A stretch of 39,665 nucleotides of DNA from Prosthecobacter sp. (lineage in GTDB: Bacteria > Verrucomicrobiota > Verrucomicrobiia > Verrucomicrobiales > Verrucomicrobiaceae). The notes beneath the pieces are model-generated. The model saw nothing but the letters and a program-made list of their open reading frames with translations, was not told the DNA's origin and ran no database searches. The stretch is taken from NCBI RefSeq assembly GCF_014879935.1, contig NZ_JACSRD010000172.1, positions 1-39,665 of the forward strand, given 5' to 3'. This document shows, in pieces, positions 25,640 through 35,208 of the stretch (positions are counted from its first letter, which is position 1; the number at the start of each line of letters is the position of its first letter). The position numbers and the translations under genes were made by a program.

Positions 25640-26974
25640 GTGACCGCTCTTTCCCGCCGCCAAATGCTCAATACCGCCTCGTGCGGTTTTGGTTATCTGG
25701 CATTGTCCGGCCTCCAGGCGGCTGCCACGACGGGTTTGGATGCCCGGCCGCCTCGGCTGCGTGCAAGGGCGCAACGCGTGATCTTCCTGAACATGGCAGG
25801 CGGCCCGGCGCAGCTCGACACGTTTGATTACAAGCCGCAGGCCGGTCAGAAGCCGCACGCGGGATCCATCGCGAACTTCAAACAACGCGGCAGCAGCGGG
25901 CTGTGGGTGTCGGATTTGCTCCCAAACCTCGCGCGGCATGCGGACAGGCTTTGCGTGATCAAATCGATGACGGCGGACACCAGCATCCATGCGCAGTCCG
26001 CGCTGCAGCTCCACACAGGTGATCGTCTGCGCCCATGTCCGAGCATGGGTGCGTGGGTGGCGTATGGTCTGGGCACGGACAATCAAAACCTGCCGGGCTT
26101 CATCAGCTTCAACACCTCCAAGCCGTCGCAATACGCGGCCATGCAGCTCCCGTCCGTGTTTGGCGGCACGCCCATCGGCGTGAATGGCGAGGACATGTCG
26201 CAGGCGACCATCAATGACATTTCGAGCACGCATCTGCCGCTGAGTTTGAAGCGCCGGCAGCTCGATCTCATCCAGGCGATGAACCGTGACCATGCCGGTC
26301 TGCGTGGCGATGATTCGCAGCTCGAAGGGGTCATTCAGACGATGGAGCTCGGCTTCCGCATGCAGGCGCAGGCGCCGGAGCTGCTCGACATCAGCCAGGA
26401 GTCCAAAGCGACGCTCGAACGCTACGCCGTCGGCAAAAACTACCACGTAGGCACCTGCAAAGGCAGCGACTTCGGCCGCCAGTGCCTGCTGGCGCGGCGG
26501 TTTTGCGAAGCGGGTGTGCGCTTCATCGAGATCACGCATGGCAGTTGGGACCAGCACACGGATCATCGTCGTGATCTGACCGCGAATTGTGCCACGACCG
26601 ACGCGCCGATCGCCGCGTTGCTCGATGATTTGGACGAGCGTGGGCTTCTGGAAGACACGCTGGTCGTGTGGGGTGGTGAGTTTGGCCGTCCGGGCCTCAC
26701 GCCGGGCGCGGACAAGGATCAAACCGGGCACCAGCATCGCGCATTCACGTTCTGGATGGCCGGTGGTGGTGTGAAGGCCGGCCATGCGCATGGCGAGACG
26801 AGTCACGATGGCAGCACCGTCGTCGATGGCGCGGTGCATTTCCGCGATCTGCATGCCACGATCCTTCACCTGCTCGGCCTCGATCATGAAAATCTCGCCG
26901 TCGTCAGCGGCGGTCGCCGCATCCGTCTCACCGGTCTGCAAGGCGGCAAGGTGGTGAAGGAGATCCTGGCATGA
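25640..26974 (+). CDS. DUF1501 protein with twin-arginine signal (second copy)
   Basis: A 444-residue protein. The GTG at 25640 is the likely start because it begins the Tat signal (T-A-L-S-R-R-Q-M-L followed by [11 protein letters not shown]); upstream residues in this frame overlap the ceramidase-like gene without sense. Family segments are clear: [70 protein letters not shown] and LLGLDHE. It is shorter than the 16979 paralogue. The stop overlaps the next gene by 4 bp (ATGA), so it is coupled with the PHP-domain hydrolase. No DUF1553 gene lies beside this copy. Confidence 0.88.
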   Translation: MTALSRRQMLNTASCGFGYLALSGLQAAATTGLDARPPRLRARAQRVIFLNMAGGPAQLDTFDYKPQAGQKPHAGSIANFKQRGSSGLWVSDLLPNLARHADRLCVIKSMTADTSIHAQSALQLHTGDRLRPCPSMGAWVAYGLGTDNQNLPGFISFNTSKPSQYAAMQLPSVFGGTPIGVNGEDMSQATINDISSTHLPLSLKRRQLDLIQAMNRDHAGLRGDDSQLEGVIQTMELGFRMQAQAPELLDISQESKATLERYAVGKNYHVGTCKGSDFGRQCLLARRFCEAGVRFIEITHGSWDQHTDHRRDLTANCATTDAPIAALLDDLDERGLLEDTLVVWGGEFGRPGLTPGADKDQTGHQHRAFTFWMAGGGVKAGHAHGETSHDGSTVVDGAVHFRDLHATILHLLGLDHENLAVVSGGRRIRLTGLQGGKVVKEILA

Positions 26975-28923
26975 GCCAGGGCCGCGTGGCCGCGATCGTT
27001 GTGCTGATGGCTTTGGGCATCGTTTCGGCCGATGAGATCGTGATTGAGCCACGCACGCTCCACCTGGGACGGCCGGGACAGTTCGAATGGGAGGCCTTCA
27101 AAGATCGCAAAGTGGACGCGGAGCGGCTGGAACTGCGTTTTGAGGCCAAAACGAGCGCCACCGAGCAGACGCTGCGCATCTGGCAGCGGGATGTGAAGCT
27201 CGCCTGGCCCGTGCTGCTGAATGGCCGCAGGCTCGGAACACTGACCACGGCGGAGACGCCGCAGGAAGCCGTGTTCACAGTTCCTCCCGCTGCTTTGAAG
27301 GCCGGCGAGAATGTGCTGACGATCCAGGCACCATCGGGACTGGATGACATCGAGGCCGGCCCGGTCATTCTTGATTCGAGACCGCCCGGCGAGGTCGTCG
27401 GTGGCGCACTCTTGCAGGTAACCGTGACGGACGCGGATGGAGACGGGGCGCTGCCCTGCCGGATCACCCTGACGCGGAAGGATGGCACCTTGCAGCCGCT
27501 GCGTGCGGAGCCTGCGGGGGAGGTCGTGGCCAGAACGGGGGTGGTTTACACACGAGACGGCCGCGCCTCAATCCATGTGCCCCCTGGAGACTATGTTCTG
27601 CATGCAGGACGTGGATTTGAGTGGGGCGTGACAAGAACCGAGCTCTCCCTGCGGTCCGGCGATGTCAAAGAGACGCGTTTGAAACTCACCCGCGAAGTGG
27701 ACACACGTGGATGGATCGCCGCGGACAGCCACATCCACACGCTGACGCACAGCGGTCATGGCGATGCGAAGATCGAGGAACGCATGCTGACGATCGCGGG
27801 TGAGGGCATCGAACTCGCCATCTCGACGGATCACAATCACCACACCGATTACGCGCCAGTGGCGGCCAGCATGGGGGTGGCGGAGCGCTTCACGCCGGTC
27901 ATTGGAAACGAGGTGACCACGAAGCATGGGCATTTCAACGCCTTCCCGGTCGGTGCCGGAGCAAAGGTGGTCGATTTCAACGAACAGGACTGGGCGAAGC
28001 TCATTCCAGCCATCCGTGCGACGCCCGGCGTGCAGGTGATCACGCTGAATCATCCGCGTGACCTGCACAGTGGCTTCGTTCCGCTCGGCGGGGTTCAATT
28101 CAATCCCGCGACTGGCAAACACCGGCAGGCAGACGCCTTGAAGATCGACGCCATGGAGGTGGTGACCTCGGCGGCGATGCAGTCGGACATTCATCTGCTG
28201 TTCCGGGACTGGTTCGCGCTGCTGAACCGTGGCCACCGCATCACGGCGGTGGCTTCCAGCGACTCGCACGATGTGAATCGCTTCATCCTTGGCCAGGGAC
28301 GGACCTATGTGGCGGCGAAGGACCAGAATCCCGCGCAGCTCGATCTCGACGAAGTGTGGCGCAGTTACCACGAGGGCCGCCTTCTGGTGAGCCTTGGCCT
28401 CCTGACGACGATGAAGGTGAATGGGCGGTCAGGCGTCGGCGACACAGCCTACGGCCTGGGGAATGGAATGGAGGTCGAAATCACGGTCAGCGGGCCTTCC
28501 TGGGTCAAGACAGACCGGCTGGAGCTGTTCGCAAATGGCATCCTGATCCGGGAACAGGCTCTCGCAGACCCCGGCCGCGCTGGAGAAAAGGCCAGGGTCA
28601 TGTGGAAGGTGCCCAAACCGGCGCATGACATTCATTTGGTGGCCATCGCTACCGGCCCCGGAGTGACAGAGGCGTTTTGGGAGATCCCACGGCCGTATCA
28701 GCCCAGCAGCAAGCTCTTCACGCCTCGCGTCATCGGTGCCACGAACCCGATCTGGGTCGATGCGGATGACAATGGCCGCTTTGACTCTGCGTTCGCCATC
28801 GCTCAGGCACTGGTGGGCCGGCTGGGCCATGATCCCGCCAGACTGCGGGCAGCCCTGGCCGCGCATGACTCCGCTGTGGGCGTTCAGGTGGAATCAATCA
28901 CGGGCAAAGGTCCGCAGGAATAA
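26971..28923 (+). CDS. CehA/McbA-like PHP-domain metallohydrolase, secreted
   Basis: A 650-residue protein with a signal peptide (about 1-20) and two beta-rich N-terminal domains up to about residue 245. A PHP domain follows, with the metal motifs [28 protein letters not shown] and S-S-D-S-H-D. CehA and McbA relatives hydrolyse carbamates or phosphoesters. A C-terminal region of about 150 residues includes [14 protein letters not shown], a calcium-loop-like motif. It is coupled to the DUF1501 gene by ATGA. Substrate unknown. Confidence 0.85.
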   Translation: MSQGRVAAIVVLMALGIVSADEIVIEPRTLHLGRPGQFEWEAFKDRKVDAERLELRFEAKTSATEQTLRIWQRDVKLAWPVLLNGRRLGTLTTAETPQEAVFTVPPAALKAGENVLTIQAPSGLDDIEAGPVILDSRPPGEVVGGALLQVTVTDADGDGALPCRITLTRKDGTLQPLRAEPAGEVVARTGVVYTRDGRASIHVPPGDYVLHAGRGFEWGVTRTELSLRSGDVKETRLKLTREVDTRGWIAADSHIHTLTHSGHGDAKIEERMLTIAGEGIELAISTDHNHHTDYAPVAASMGVAERFTPVIGNEVTTKHGHFNAFPVGAGAKVVDFNEQDWAKLIPAIRATPGVQVITLNHPRDLHSGFVPLGGVQFNPATGKHRQADALKIDAMEVVTSAAMQSDIHLLFRDWFALLNRGHRITAVASSDSHDVNRFILGQGRTYVAAKDQNPAQLDLDEVWRSYHEGRLLVSLGLLTTMKVNGRSGVGDTAYGLGNGMEVEITVSGPSWVKTDRLELFANGILIREQALADPGRAGEKARVMWKVPKPAHDIHLVAIATGPGVTEAFWEIPRPYQPSSKLFTPRVIGATNPIWVDADDNGRFDSAFAIAQALVGRLGHDPARLRAALAAHDSAVGVQVESITGKGPQE

Positions 28924-29001
28924 CTGTCGGCGGGCTCAGAGGGCTGTTCTGGGGCCGAAAATTCTAAAGAGACCCTCATTCCGACAGGAAAATATTTAAA
29001 A

Positions 29002-29030
29002 TTTACAAAATAAATGATCTGCTTTATAGT
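29002..29030 (+). promoter_or_regulatory. Strong sigma-70-like promoter of the coiled-coil gene
   Basis: TTTACA (29002-29007) and TATAGT (29025-29030) are separated by exactly 17 bp in an A/T-rich stretch (28990-29052) that stands out from the GC-rich surroundings. The start codon is at 29069. No clear Shine-Dalgarno sequence is present. Confidence 0.7.
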
Positions 29031-29068
29031 TAATCAGGTTAAATTTTTTAAACCCAACGCCGCGCCTT

Positions 29069-31423
29069 ATGACCAAGCTTGCCTTCGTCCTCGACAATGG
29101 TCGTGAATTGCAGGTTCCACTGGCCTCCGAACTTCCCCTGGGGCGCCTCGCGGAGGTCACAGCCGCAGTGCGTGACGCCGAACTTCAGCACGAGGAGCGC
29201 CTGCAGAGCCTGGGGCTCATTTCCGCGCATCACGACCGGGTTTCCACCGAACTGCAACGTGTCACCAGTCATCATCAGCAGATGGCCTCCGAGGTGCACC
29301 GCCTCCAGACCATGGAATCGGCGCTGCGCCAGGAACTGCATGCGCTGGCCATCCGGAAGGAGCAGGCGCTGAACGCCCTGCAGGACCTCAGCGGACGCCG
29401 GGCTGTCGAGGAGGCGCACCTCCAGACGCTGGGCGAGAAGACGACGGCTGCGCGGGAGCTTTTGAGCCGGACATCGGATTCAGCGAACGTCGCGCTCGCA
29501 GAACTCGATGCCGCGGGAGAAATGCTGGCGGAGGCGCAACAGCAGCGGGCGCAGATCCAAACGGAGCTGGCCGCCCGCACCCAGGAACTCCTGCTTTCAG
29601 AAGCCCGCCTCACCCAGGCCTGCGAGCGGCATGTGCGCGTGTCCGACCAGCATGCGGCGCTCGTCACCGCCTGCGAAGACCTCGCTTTGAGCCGTGATGG
29701 CCTGGAACAAACCCAGTCCGCGCTCGAAACAGAGATCACCCGGCTCAAACGTGAGGAGCAGACGGCCCGCCAGGCCACCGCCGAGGCATGCCAAGCCCAG
29801 GGTGAGGCCGCCCGCCTGTTGGGCGAGACCGAGTCGCGCTTGGTCCTTTCCCGGGACGAATCTCAAAGCTTGGATGAACGAATCGTCACCGCCCGGCGAT
29901 CGCTGGACGAGCTGGAAGCCTTCCAGCGCAGTCTCGCGCCCGTCGTGGCAGCTCAGCAGGAAAAGCAGTCGCAGTTGCAGACCACCATCCGCTGCCTGGA
30001 GGATCTGTTTGGCAGCCGCCAGGCGGCCCTGCACACCACGGAGGCTGCGCTGGCACAGGCGGCCCGTGAACTGGCCGGGACACGCACCTCATTGGATGAC
30101 GTGCGTCTGGCACTCAGGGAGCATGAGGGGCTCCTTCGTGCGCGGCAGGAAGAGCTCGATGGCCGCTGCCATGAAATCACCGACCGCGAGCAGGAACTCA
30201 CCCGTCTTGCGGAAGTGATTGCCAGTCAGCTTGCGGTGGAACGGGAGGCTGACGCACGCATCGCCGCCTTGAACGGGCAGATCCAGCGCTGTCAGGAACA
30301 ACTCGGCCTCGAAGAATCGAAGCGGAGTGCCCTCGCGCGGCAAATCGCGACACTCACCGAAAACGCCACCGCCGCACAGGCTGAACTGGCCGATCTCGAG
30401 CACAAGCTGCAGGCCACCATTTACCGCGCCGCTGTGGTCTCCACCCGCCTCGAAACGACCCTGGGTGAGGAGGCACTGGCCGCAAGCATTCTGGCGGAAA
30501 CCCAGGAAAAGCTGGCCGCTGTGGAAGGCAGCTTTGCAGACCTGTCACCCAGACTCGATCTCACCCGCGAGCAACTGACCGAGACCTCGGCCCAACTGGC
30601 CACAACGCGTGAACAGCACGCAAAACTGGCCCAGGAGGTCATCGCCAGTCGTGAGACGCTGGAAGTCCAGCAGCGCACCCGGGATGCGGCCTTGCAGGAA
30701 AAACAGGAGCTGGAGAGCCTGCTCGTCGCCCTGCATCAGCAGGAACGTGACACGAAAGCACGCATCGAGGTGCTCGTGGCGGCGGAGAAAAACCGCCGCG
30801 ACCGCTACGACGAACTGCATTCGCTGGTGGATGCGGTGGAAAAGGACCACGCCTCGCAACGGCAGGTGCACGAGGAGCGCCTCGCCAGCGTCCTCCAGGA
30901 GCTCGTCGGCACGGAGAGCCGTCTCGCGGCGCTCCTCGCCTGGAATGAACGCATGAGCGAGTGCCAGTCGCGTCTGGCCGGTCTTCCGGAGGATTCGCTG
31001 GAAGCACGGAACATCCGCAATGACATCCAGGTCTCGATGGCGGGGCTTCGCCACCTGCTCTCACCACGAGCGCGTGCCGTGATGCCGCCGCCCCTTTCGC
31101 ACCGTGCAGCAGGGACGGCGGACCACGCGGACGATCTCCCAGCGCCGCTCGCGGCAGCCCAGGCGGAATCGCTTCATGCACGCCCCGGTCTCACGACACT
31201 CCGTTCACGCGGTGTCTCGCCGGCCAATGCCGCGCTCAAAGAACAGGACAAGGCTCTCGAAGACAAGATCCGCCAGAACGAAGCCCGCCTGGAGCTCCTC
31301 GAAGCACGCTTGAAGCGCGGAGAGCTGGAGGAACGCAGCCAGCGTGAGAAAGTCACCACACTGAAGCAGCAGCTCGTCACACTGGCCGACCAGATCTCGG
31401 CAAAAGCCCACGTGGTGAGCTGA
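29069..31423 (+). CDS. Large coiled-coil protein with short FHA-like N terminus
   Basis: A 784-residue protein made almost wholly of charged heptad-type helices from about residue 35 to the end, with one less regular, Pro/Ala-rich break at about 670-710. It has no signal peptide, membrane helix or Walker motif, so it is not an SMC ATPase, although searches will hit SMC-like coils. The first 30 residues (KLAFVLDNGRELQVPL, then LPLGR) look like the first strands of an FHA domain that then passes directly into coil. It stands alone after its own promoter. A scaffold or cytoskeletal role is inference. Confidence 0.75.
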   Translation: MTKLAFVLDNGRELQVPLASELPLGRLAEVTAAVRDAELQHEERLQSLGLISAHHDRVSTELQRVTSHHQQMASEVHRLQTMESALRQELHALAIRKEQALNALQDLSGRRAVEEAHLQTLGEKTTAARELLSRTSDSANVALAELDAAGEMLAEAQQQRAQIQTELAARTQELLLSEARLTQACERHVRVSDQHAALVTACEDLALSRDGLEQTQSALETEITRLKREEQTARQATAEACQAQGEAARLLGETESRLVLSRDESQSLDERIVTARRSLDELEAFQRSLAPVVAAQQEKQSQLQTTIRCLEDLFGSRQAALHTTEAALAQAARELAGTRTSLDDVRLALREHEGLLRARQEELDGRCHEITDREQELTRLAEVIASQLAVEREADARIAALNGQIQRCQEQLGLEESKRSALARQIATLTENATAAQAELADLEHKLQATIYRAAVVSTRLETTLGEEALAASILAETQEKLAAVEGSFADLSPRLDLTREQLTETSAQLATTREQHAKLAQEVIASRETLEVQQRTRDAALQEKQELESLLVALHQQERDTKARIEVLVAAEKNRRDRYDELHSLVDAVEKDHASQRQVHEERLASVLQELVGTESRLAALLAWNERMSECQSRLAGLPEDSLEARNIRNDIQVSMAGLRHLLSPRARAVMPPPLSHRAAGTADHADDLPAPLAAAQAESLHARPGLTTLRSRGVSPANAALKEQDKALEDKIRQNEARLELLEARLKRGELEERSQREKVTTLKQQLVTLADQISAKAHVVS

Positions 31424-31445
31424 CCAGGCACACTCCCGGGAACTT

Positions 31446-31473
31446 TGCCCCGGATGCGATTGAAAACGGGGCA
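31446..31473 (+). terminator. Weak hairpin between the coiled-coil and ceramidase-like genes
   Basis: Arms tgccccg (31446-31452) and cggggca (31467-31473) enclose a 14-nt loop. There is no T-run, so it could be a weak terminator or a leader structure of the next gene. Confidence 0.3.
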
Positions 31474-31496
31474 TGTGCTTCCGTTTGAGAGACATG

Positions 31497-32918
31497 AGAT
31501 TTCTCCTGCCCGCCCTTGCTGCCGTTTTTTCCCTCCCGACCGCCTCTCTTCCCGCACAAACGGCCCCGTTGCGGGCTGGCGCCTCAGCAGTGGACATCAC
31601 ACCGCAGCAGTTCCCGCTGAACATGCCCGGCGGCTTCAGCGCGAACATGGCCGAAAAGGCGCACGATCCGCTGCATGCGCGCGCCCTGGTGCTCGCGGAC
31701 GGCAGGACTACGCTCGCCATGGTCGTCGTCGATAATCTCGGCGCAGGACCGGACGTGCTGGATGAGGCGAAGAGCATCGCCTCCGCCCAAACCGGCATTC
31801 CCACGGAGAAGATGCTCATCAGTTCCACCCACACGCACAGCGGCTCCTCGCTGAACACACGCACCCCTGCCGCGGCGGCCTATCGACAGCGTTTTGTCGA
31901 AGGCGTGGCACAATCCATCATCCAGGCCCATGCGGAGCTGAAACCTGCCAGTGTCGGTGCTGCGGCTCATCCACTGCCGGATGAGGTCTTCAACCGCCGC
32001 TGGTTTCTGAAACCGGGCAAGATGCCGCTGAATCCCTTCGGCAAAATGGACCAGGTGAAAATGAATCCCGGCACGAACCCGGACGTGCTCGACCATCCCG
32101 CCGGCCCGACCGACCCTGACATCACCGTGATCTCCGTGCAGGACGCGAAGCGCATGCAAATGGCCGTGTTTGCGAACTACTCCCTCCACTACGTCGGGGG
32201 TGCCCCGTCGGGCGAGGTCTCCGCGGACTACTACGGCGAGTTCGCCCGCCTCATGCCCTCACGCGTGCGTGGGAATGGCAAGTTGGTCGCCATGATGTCG
32301 AACGGCACCTCGGGCGACATCAACAACGTCCCCTTCACCGTCACGCGACCGCCGCGTGAGCCCTTTGAGCAGATCCGCATCGTGGCGCAGAAGGCCGCCG
32401 ACACTACGTGGTTCGCCATGAGAAAGATCGACAAGCACCGCAATGACGTGCCGCTGGGAATGCTGCAACGCGAGGTGACCTTGAAGTATCGACGGCCCGC
32501 CGAGAACGACGTGAAGGAAGCCTGGGCTGTGCTGGCCATCAAAGACAAGGCAGAGATCGAAAAACTGCCGCGTCTCGCGCAAAACTACGCCGGCAGCGTG
32601 GTCAGTGCCGCCCAGAGGCCTGAAGAAACCATCACCGTGAAGATCCAGGCCATCCGCATCGGCGATCTCGCTGTCTGCGCCATTCCGTTCGAGACCTTCG
32701 TCGAAATCGGGCTCGATCTGAAGAAGCGCAGCCCGTTTCCGCAGACGATGGTCATCGGCCTCGCCAACGGACGCCACGGTTACCTGCCCACGCCCGAGCA
32801 TCACAAGCTCGGTGGGTACGAGACTTGGATCGGCACGAACGTCGTGCAGGAGGATGCCAGTGTGATTCTGACAGAACAATTGCTGCAGATGCTGGCCAAG
32901 TTGAAAGACGCCAAGTGA
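31497..32918 (+). CDS. Neutral/alkaline ceramidase-like secreted protein
   Basis: The ATG at 31497 is chosen over one at 31473 because it begins the signal peptide (MRFLLPALAAVFSLP). The 473-residue product starts its mature part with LRAGASAVDITP, the standard opening of ceramidase-like N-terminal domains. It continues with HARALVLADG, ISSTHTHSGSS (zinc-binding histidines), NGTSGDINN and PFETFVEIGLDLKKRSP. Characterised neutral ceramidases cleave the N-acyl bond of ceramide, but most bacterial relatives of this length lack the C-terminal domain and have untested substrates. It is a distant paralogue of the 24196 product and has an intact signal peptide. Confidence 0.85.
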   Translation, partial: RFLLPALAAVFSLPTASLPAQTAPLRAGASAVDITPQQFPLNMPGGFSANMAEKAHDPLHARALVLADGRTTLAMVVVDNLGAGPDVLDEAKSIASAQTGIPTEKMLISSTHTHSGSSLNTRTPAAAAYRQRFVEGVAQSIIQAHAELKPASVGAAAHPLPDEVFNRRWFLKPGKMPLNPFGKMDQVKMNPGTNPDVLDHPAGPTDPDITVISVQDAKRMQMAVFANYSLHYVGGAPSGEVSADYYGEFARLMPSRVRGNGKLVAMMSNGTSGDINNVPFTVTRPPREPFEQIRIVAQKAADTTWFAMRKIDKHRNDVPLGMLQREVTLKYRRPAENDVKEAWAVLAIKDKAEIEKLPRLAQNYAGSVVSAAQRPEETITVKIQAIRIGDLAVCAIPFETFVEIGLDLKKRSPFPQTMVIGLANGRHGYLPTPEHHKLGGYETWIGTNVVQEDASVILTEQLLQMLAKLKDAK

Positions 32919-32928
32919 CGAACTCCCA

Positions 32929-34353
32929 TCACCGGCAGTCAGTCGGAAAATCCACCGTCACCACAAGCCCGCCGCTTTCGCGATTTCGTGCGGTCACCGT
33001 GCCGCCACAGGCTTCGATGCAGCATTTGGTGATGGCGAGGCCGAGGCCGCTGCCGCCGGTGGTGCGGCCGCGGGCGGCTTCGGGGCGGTAGAAGGGTTCG
33101 AAGAGGCGTGTTAGTGTTTCTTCAGGCACACCGGGGCCGCGGTCGGCGATTTGGATGAGGACGCGGCGGTTTTCGGCTTTGCCGGTGATTTCGATGTCTT
33201 TGGCGTAGCGGATGGCGTTGCGGACGATGTTGCCAATACCGCGGTCGAGGGCGTTTCGGAGGCTGTGGAGCTGGATGTCGCCGATTTCGAGTTTGAGGCC
33301 GTTTTCGGGGGCTTCGCGGGCAAGGATGTTTTGGAGTAATTCGCGCAAATCGATGGCCTCAGGCCTTTCGCGGTCGGGGATGGTTTCGGCTTTGGAGAAG
33401 GCGAGGACCTCTTCGACGAGCTTGGCCATGTGCTGGAGCTCGCGGTCGAGTTTTTGCAGGTAATTGGCCTGCTCGGGGGTGCCTCGCTGCTCGACGACGC
33501 CGAGGGCCATCTGCATTCTCGCGATGGGGCTGCACAGCTCGTGCGCGACATCGGCAGTGATGCGTTTTTGCTCGCGCATGTAGTCGCCGAGCTGCGCGGC
33601 CATGGCGTTCACGGAGGTGGAGAGTTCGCCGAGTTCGTCGCTGCGTCCTTTTTCGATGCGTTCGTTGAATTTGCCATGCGCGATGCGGCCAGCAGCAGTG
33701 TTGAGCGTGCCGATAAAGCCGGTGATGCCGCGAACGAAGGGCATCCAGAGCAACGCGGAAACGACGAGCGCGGCTCCGGCGAGTCCGAGCCAGGGCCAGA
33801 GGTCGAAAAAGAGGCCGCCGCCGCTGATGGTGTCGGAAACCATGACGAGCGAGAGCGAGCTGCCATCCTGCGTGACCAGATCGAGATGAACGCCGGCCCA
33901 GTAACGTGCGGGATCGCCTGCACGCATCATGAAGCGCGGCTTTGGCGGTGCATCGGCGGGACGTTTGGAAACAGGTCGCTGAGGGCGGCGTGGCTGTTGC
34001 TCGCCCGGCGGACGGCGGTCGATGAGGCGCGGCATGACCTCGGGCGGAGGCGTGATGCTTTGGCCAAAGACCTGCTCTCCGCGGCTGTTGAAGAGGCCGA
34101 AGGTGACGCCGTGTTTTTGATCGTAGTCGGTCAATCGGGCGGGCCACTCGGACTCCGGCACACGCGAGAACTCCTCGCTGACGGTGTCGCCGATGGCGGC
34201 GATGCGGTCGCCGGGCTCGCCGGAGAGCATCCAATCGAGACCGAGGCGGAACTGTGCTTTGAGGAAGAAAAAGAAGAGCAGCGCCAGCACGGCGAGGTTC
34301 AGGGCGAACCACGAGAGGATCTTGCCGTAGAGCGGGAGTTTGAGGCGGCTCAT
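32929..34353 (-). CDS. Two-component sensor histidine kinase (CpxA-like)
   Basis: A 474-residue membrane kinase. One membrane helix lies at about residues 10-32, then a Pro/Arg-rich periplasmic sensor domain, and a second helix at about 185-205. HAMP follows, then a DHp helix with H271 (VAHELCSPIARMQ, where the usual Arg/Lys before S/T-P is Cys) and a catalytic ATPase domain (RNAIRYA, DRGPGVPEE, GGSGLGLAI). The layout matches CpxA-type envelope-stress kinases. The start at 34353 is chosen because an earlier in-frame ATG (34383) would translate a hairpin repeat. The response-regulator gene lies just upstream in the same direction. Confidence 0.88.
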   Translation of the reverse strand: MSRLKLPLYGKILSWFALNLAVLALLFFFFLKAQFRLGLDWMLSGEPGDRIAAIGDTVSEEFSRVPESEWPARLTDYDQKHGVTFGLFNSRGEQVFGQSITPPPEVMPRLIDRRPPGEQQPRRPQRPVSKRPADAPPKPRFMMRAGDPARYWAGVHLDLVTQDGSSLSLVMVSDTISGGGLFFDLWPWLGLAGAALVVSALLWMPFVRGITGFIGTLNTAAGRIAHGKFNERIEKGRSDELGELSTSVNAMAAQLGDYMREQKRITADVAHELCSPIARMQMALGVVEQRGTPEQANYLQKLDRELQHMAKLVEEVLAFSKAETIPDRERPEAIDLRELLQNILAREAPENGLKLEIGDIQLHSLRNALDRGIGNIVRNAIRYAKDIEITGKAENRRVLIQIADRGPGVPEETLTRLFEPFYRPEAARGRTTGGSGLGLAITKCCIEACGGTVTARNRESGGLVVTVDFPTDCR

Positions 34354-34361
34354 AAAGTATT

Positions 34362-34407
34362 CGGGGCATTCCTGCCCCGTCATTGAGCCGGGCCAGGAAT
34401 GGCCCGG
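34362..34407. repeat. Twin hairpins at the regulator-kinase junction
   Basis: Hairpin 1 (34362-34379) is cggggca-ttcc-tgccccg. Hairpin 2 (34388-34407) is ccgggcca-ggaa-tggcccgg. Their cores, CATTCCTG and CAGGAATG, are reverse complements, so they form an inverted pair of the REP type. Hairpin 2 encodes the last residues of the response regulator, and hairpin 1 lies just before the kinase start. Confidence 0.7.
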
Positions 34408-35102
34408 TTACTGGGAGTCACGAGTTGGTAGCCGTAACCACGCACGGTTTTGATGAAGCGCGGATCTTTCGGGTCATCGCCGAGTTTTTTGCGCAGCGTG
34501 GAGATGTGCATGTCGATGGCGCGGTCGAAGACGTCCCATTCGCGGTCGGCGACTTCTTCAATGAGCTGCTCGCGGGTTTTGACGCGGCCGTGGGCCTTCG
34601 CGAGTGACAAAAGCAGGCCGAACTCGGCAGGCGTGAGCTGCACGGGCTGGTCGCCGAGGACAACGTCGTGCGTTTCGGGATTGATGCGCAGCTCGCCGAT
34701 GACGAGTTCCTTGATGGGAGCCTGCGGGGAGCTTTCGGCGATCCAACCGGTGCGCCGCAACACCGCACGGAGGCGGGCGAGGAGCTCGCGGGAGGAAAAA
34801 GTCTTCGGCAGGTAGTCGTCGGCACCGAGTTCGAGACCGACGATGCGGTCCACCTCCTCACCGCGGCCTGTGAGCATCATGACGGGCACTTTGGACTTCG
34901 CGCGGATGCGGCGGAGGACCTCAAAGCCATCGCAGCCGGGCATCATGACATCGAGAATGATGGCGGCCCATGGCTCGGAGGTGGCGCGATCAGCTCCGCG
35001 CTCGCCATCGTGCTCCATTTCGACCTCGAAGCCCATGGGCTTGAGGTAATCGGCCACGAGCTGGCAGAGCTCGGTGTCGTCGTCGATGATGAGGAGGCGC
35101 AT
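34380..35102 (-). CDS. OmpR/CpxR-family response regulator
   Basis: A 240-residue regulator that begins at the ATG at 35102 (MRLLIIDDD); an ATG three codons upstream is less likely. The receiver domain has D8-D9, phosphoacceptor D51 (ILDVMMPG), T78 and K100 (LPKTFSS). A winged-helix DNA-binding domain follows, with LTPAEFGLLLSLA, DRAIDMHISTLRKKLGDD and IKTVRGYGYQLV. It should be phosphorylated by the adjacent kinase. The last nine residues (NRAIPGPAQ) are encoded by a palindromic repeat and lie beyond the normal domain end. It is divergent from the DUF4838 gene, about 106 bp away, a possible target by position only. Confidence 0.9.
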   Translation of the reverse strand: MRLLIIDDDTELCQLVADYLKPMGFEVEMEHDGERGADRATSEPWAAIILDVMMPGCDGFEVLRRIRAKSKVPVMMLTGRGEEVDRIVGLELGADDYLPKTFSSRELLARLRAVLRRTGWIAESSPQAPIKELVIGELRINPETHDVVLGDQPVQLTPAEFGLLLSLAKAHGRVKTREQLIEEVADREWDVFDRAIDMHISTLRKKLGDDPKDPRFIKTVRGYGYQLVTPSNRAIPGPAQ

Positions 35103-35208
35103 GGAGCCCAAGGTGGTTCAGTTAGCCTGTCCTGCATTCCCATTTACACAATCCCGACAATAATGCCTCAGTTGGGAAGTATTGAGATTCCCCCGACTCC
35201 TTTCCACC

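Noticed and set aside
24076..25671. A 531-codon minus-strand open frame opposite the ceramidase-like gene
   Set aside because: It is longer than the sense frame but Arg/His-rich with no recognisable motif, while the sense strand encodes conserved ceramidase-like segments. It is a shadow of GC-rich codon use.
29069..31423. An SMC/Rad50-type ATPase
   Set aside because: No Walker A, Walker B or signature motif is present at either end; only the coil resembles those proteins.
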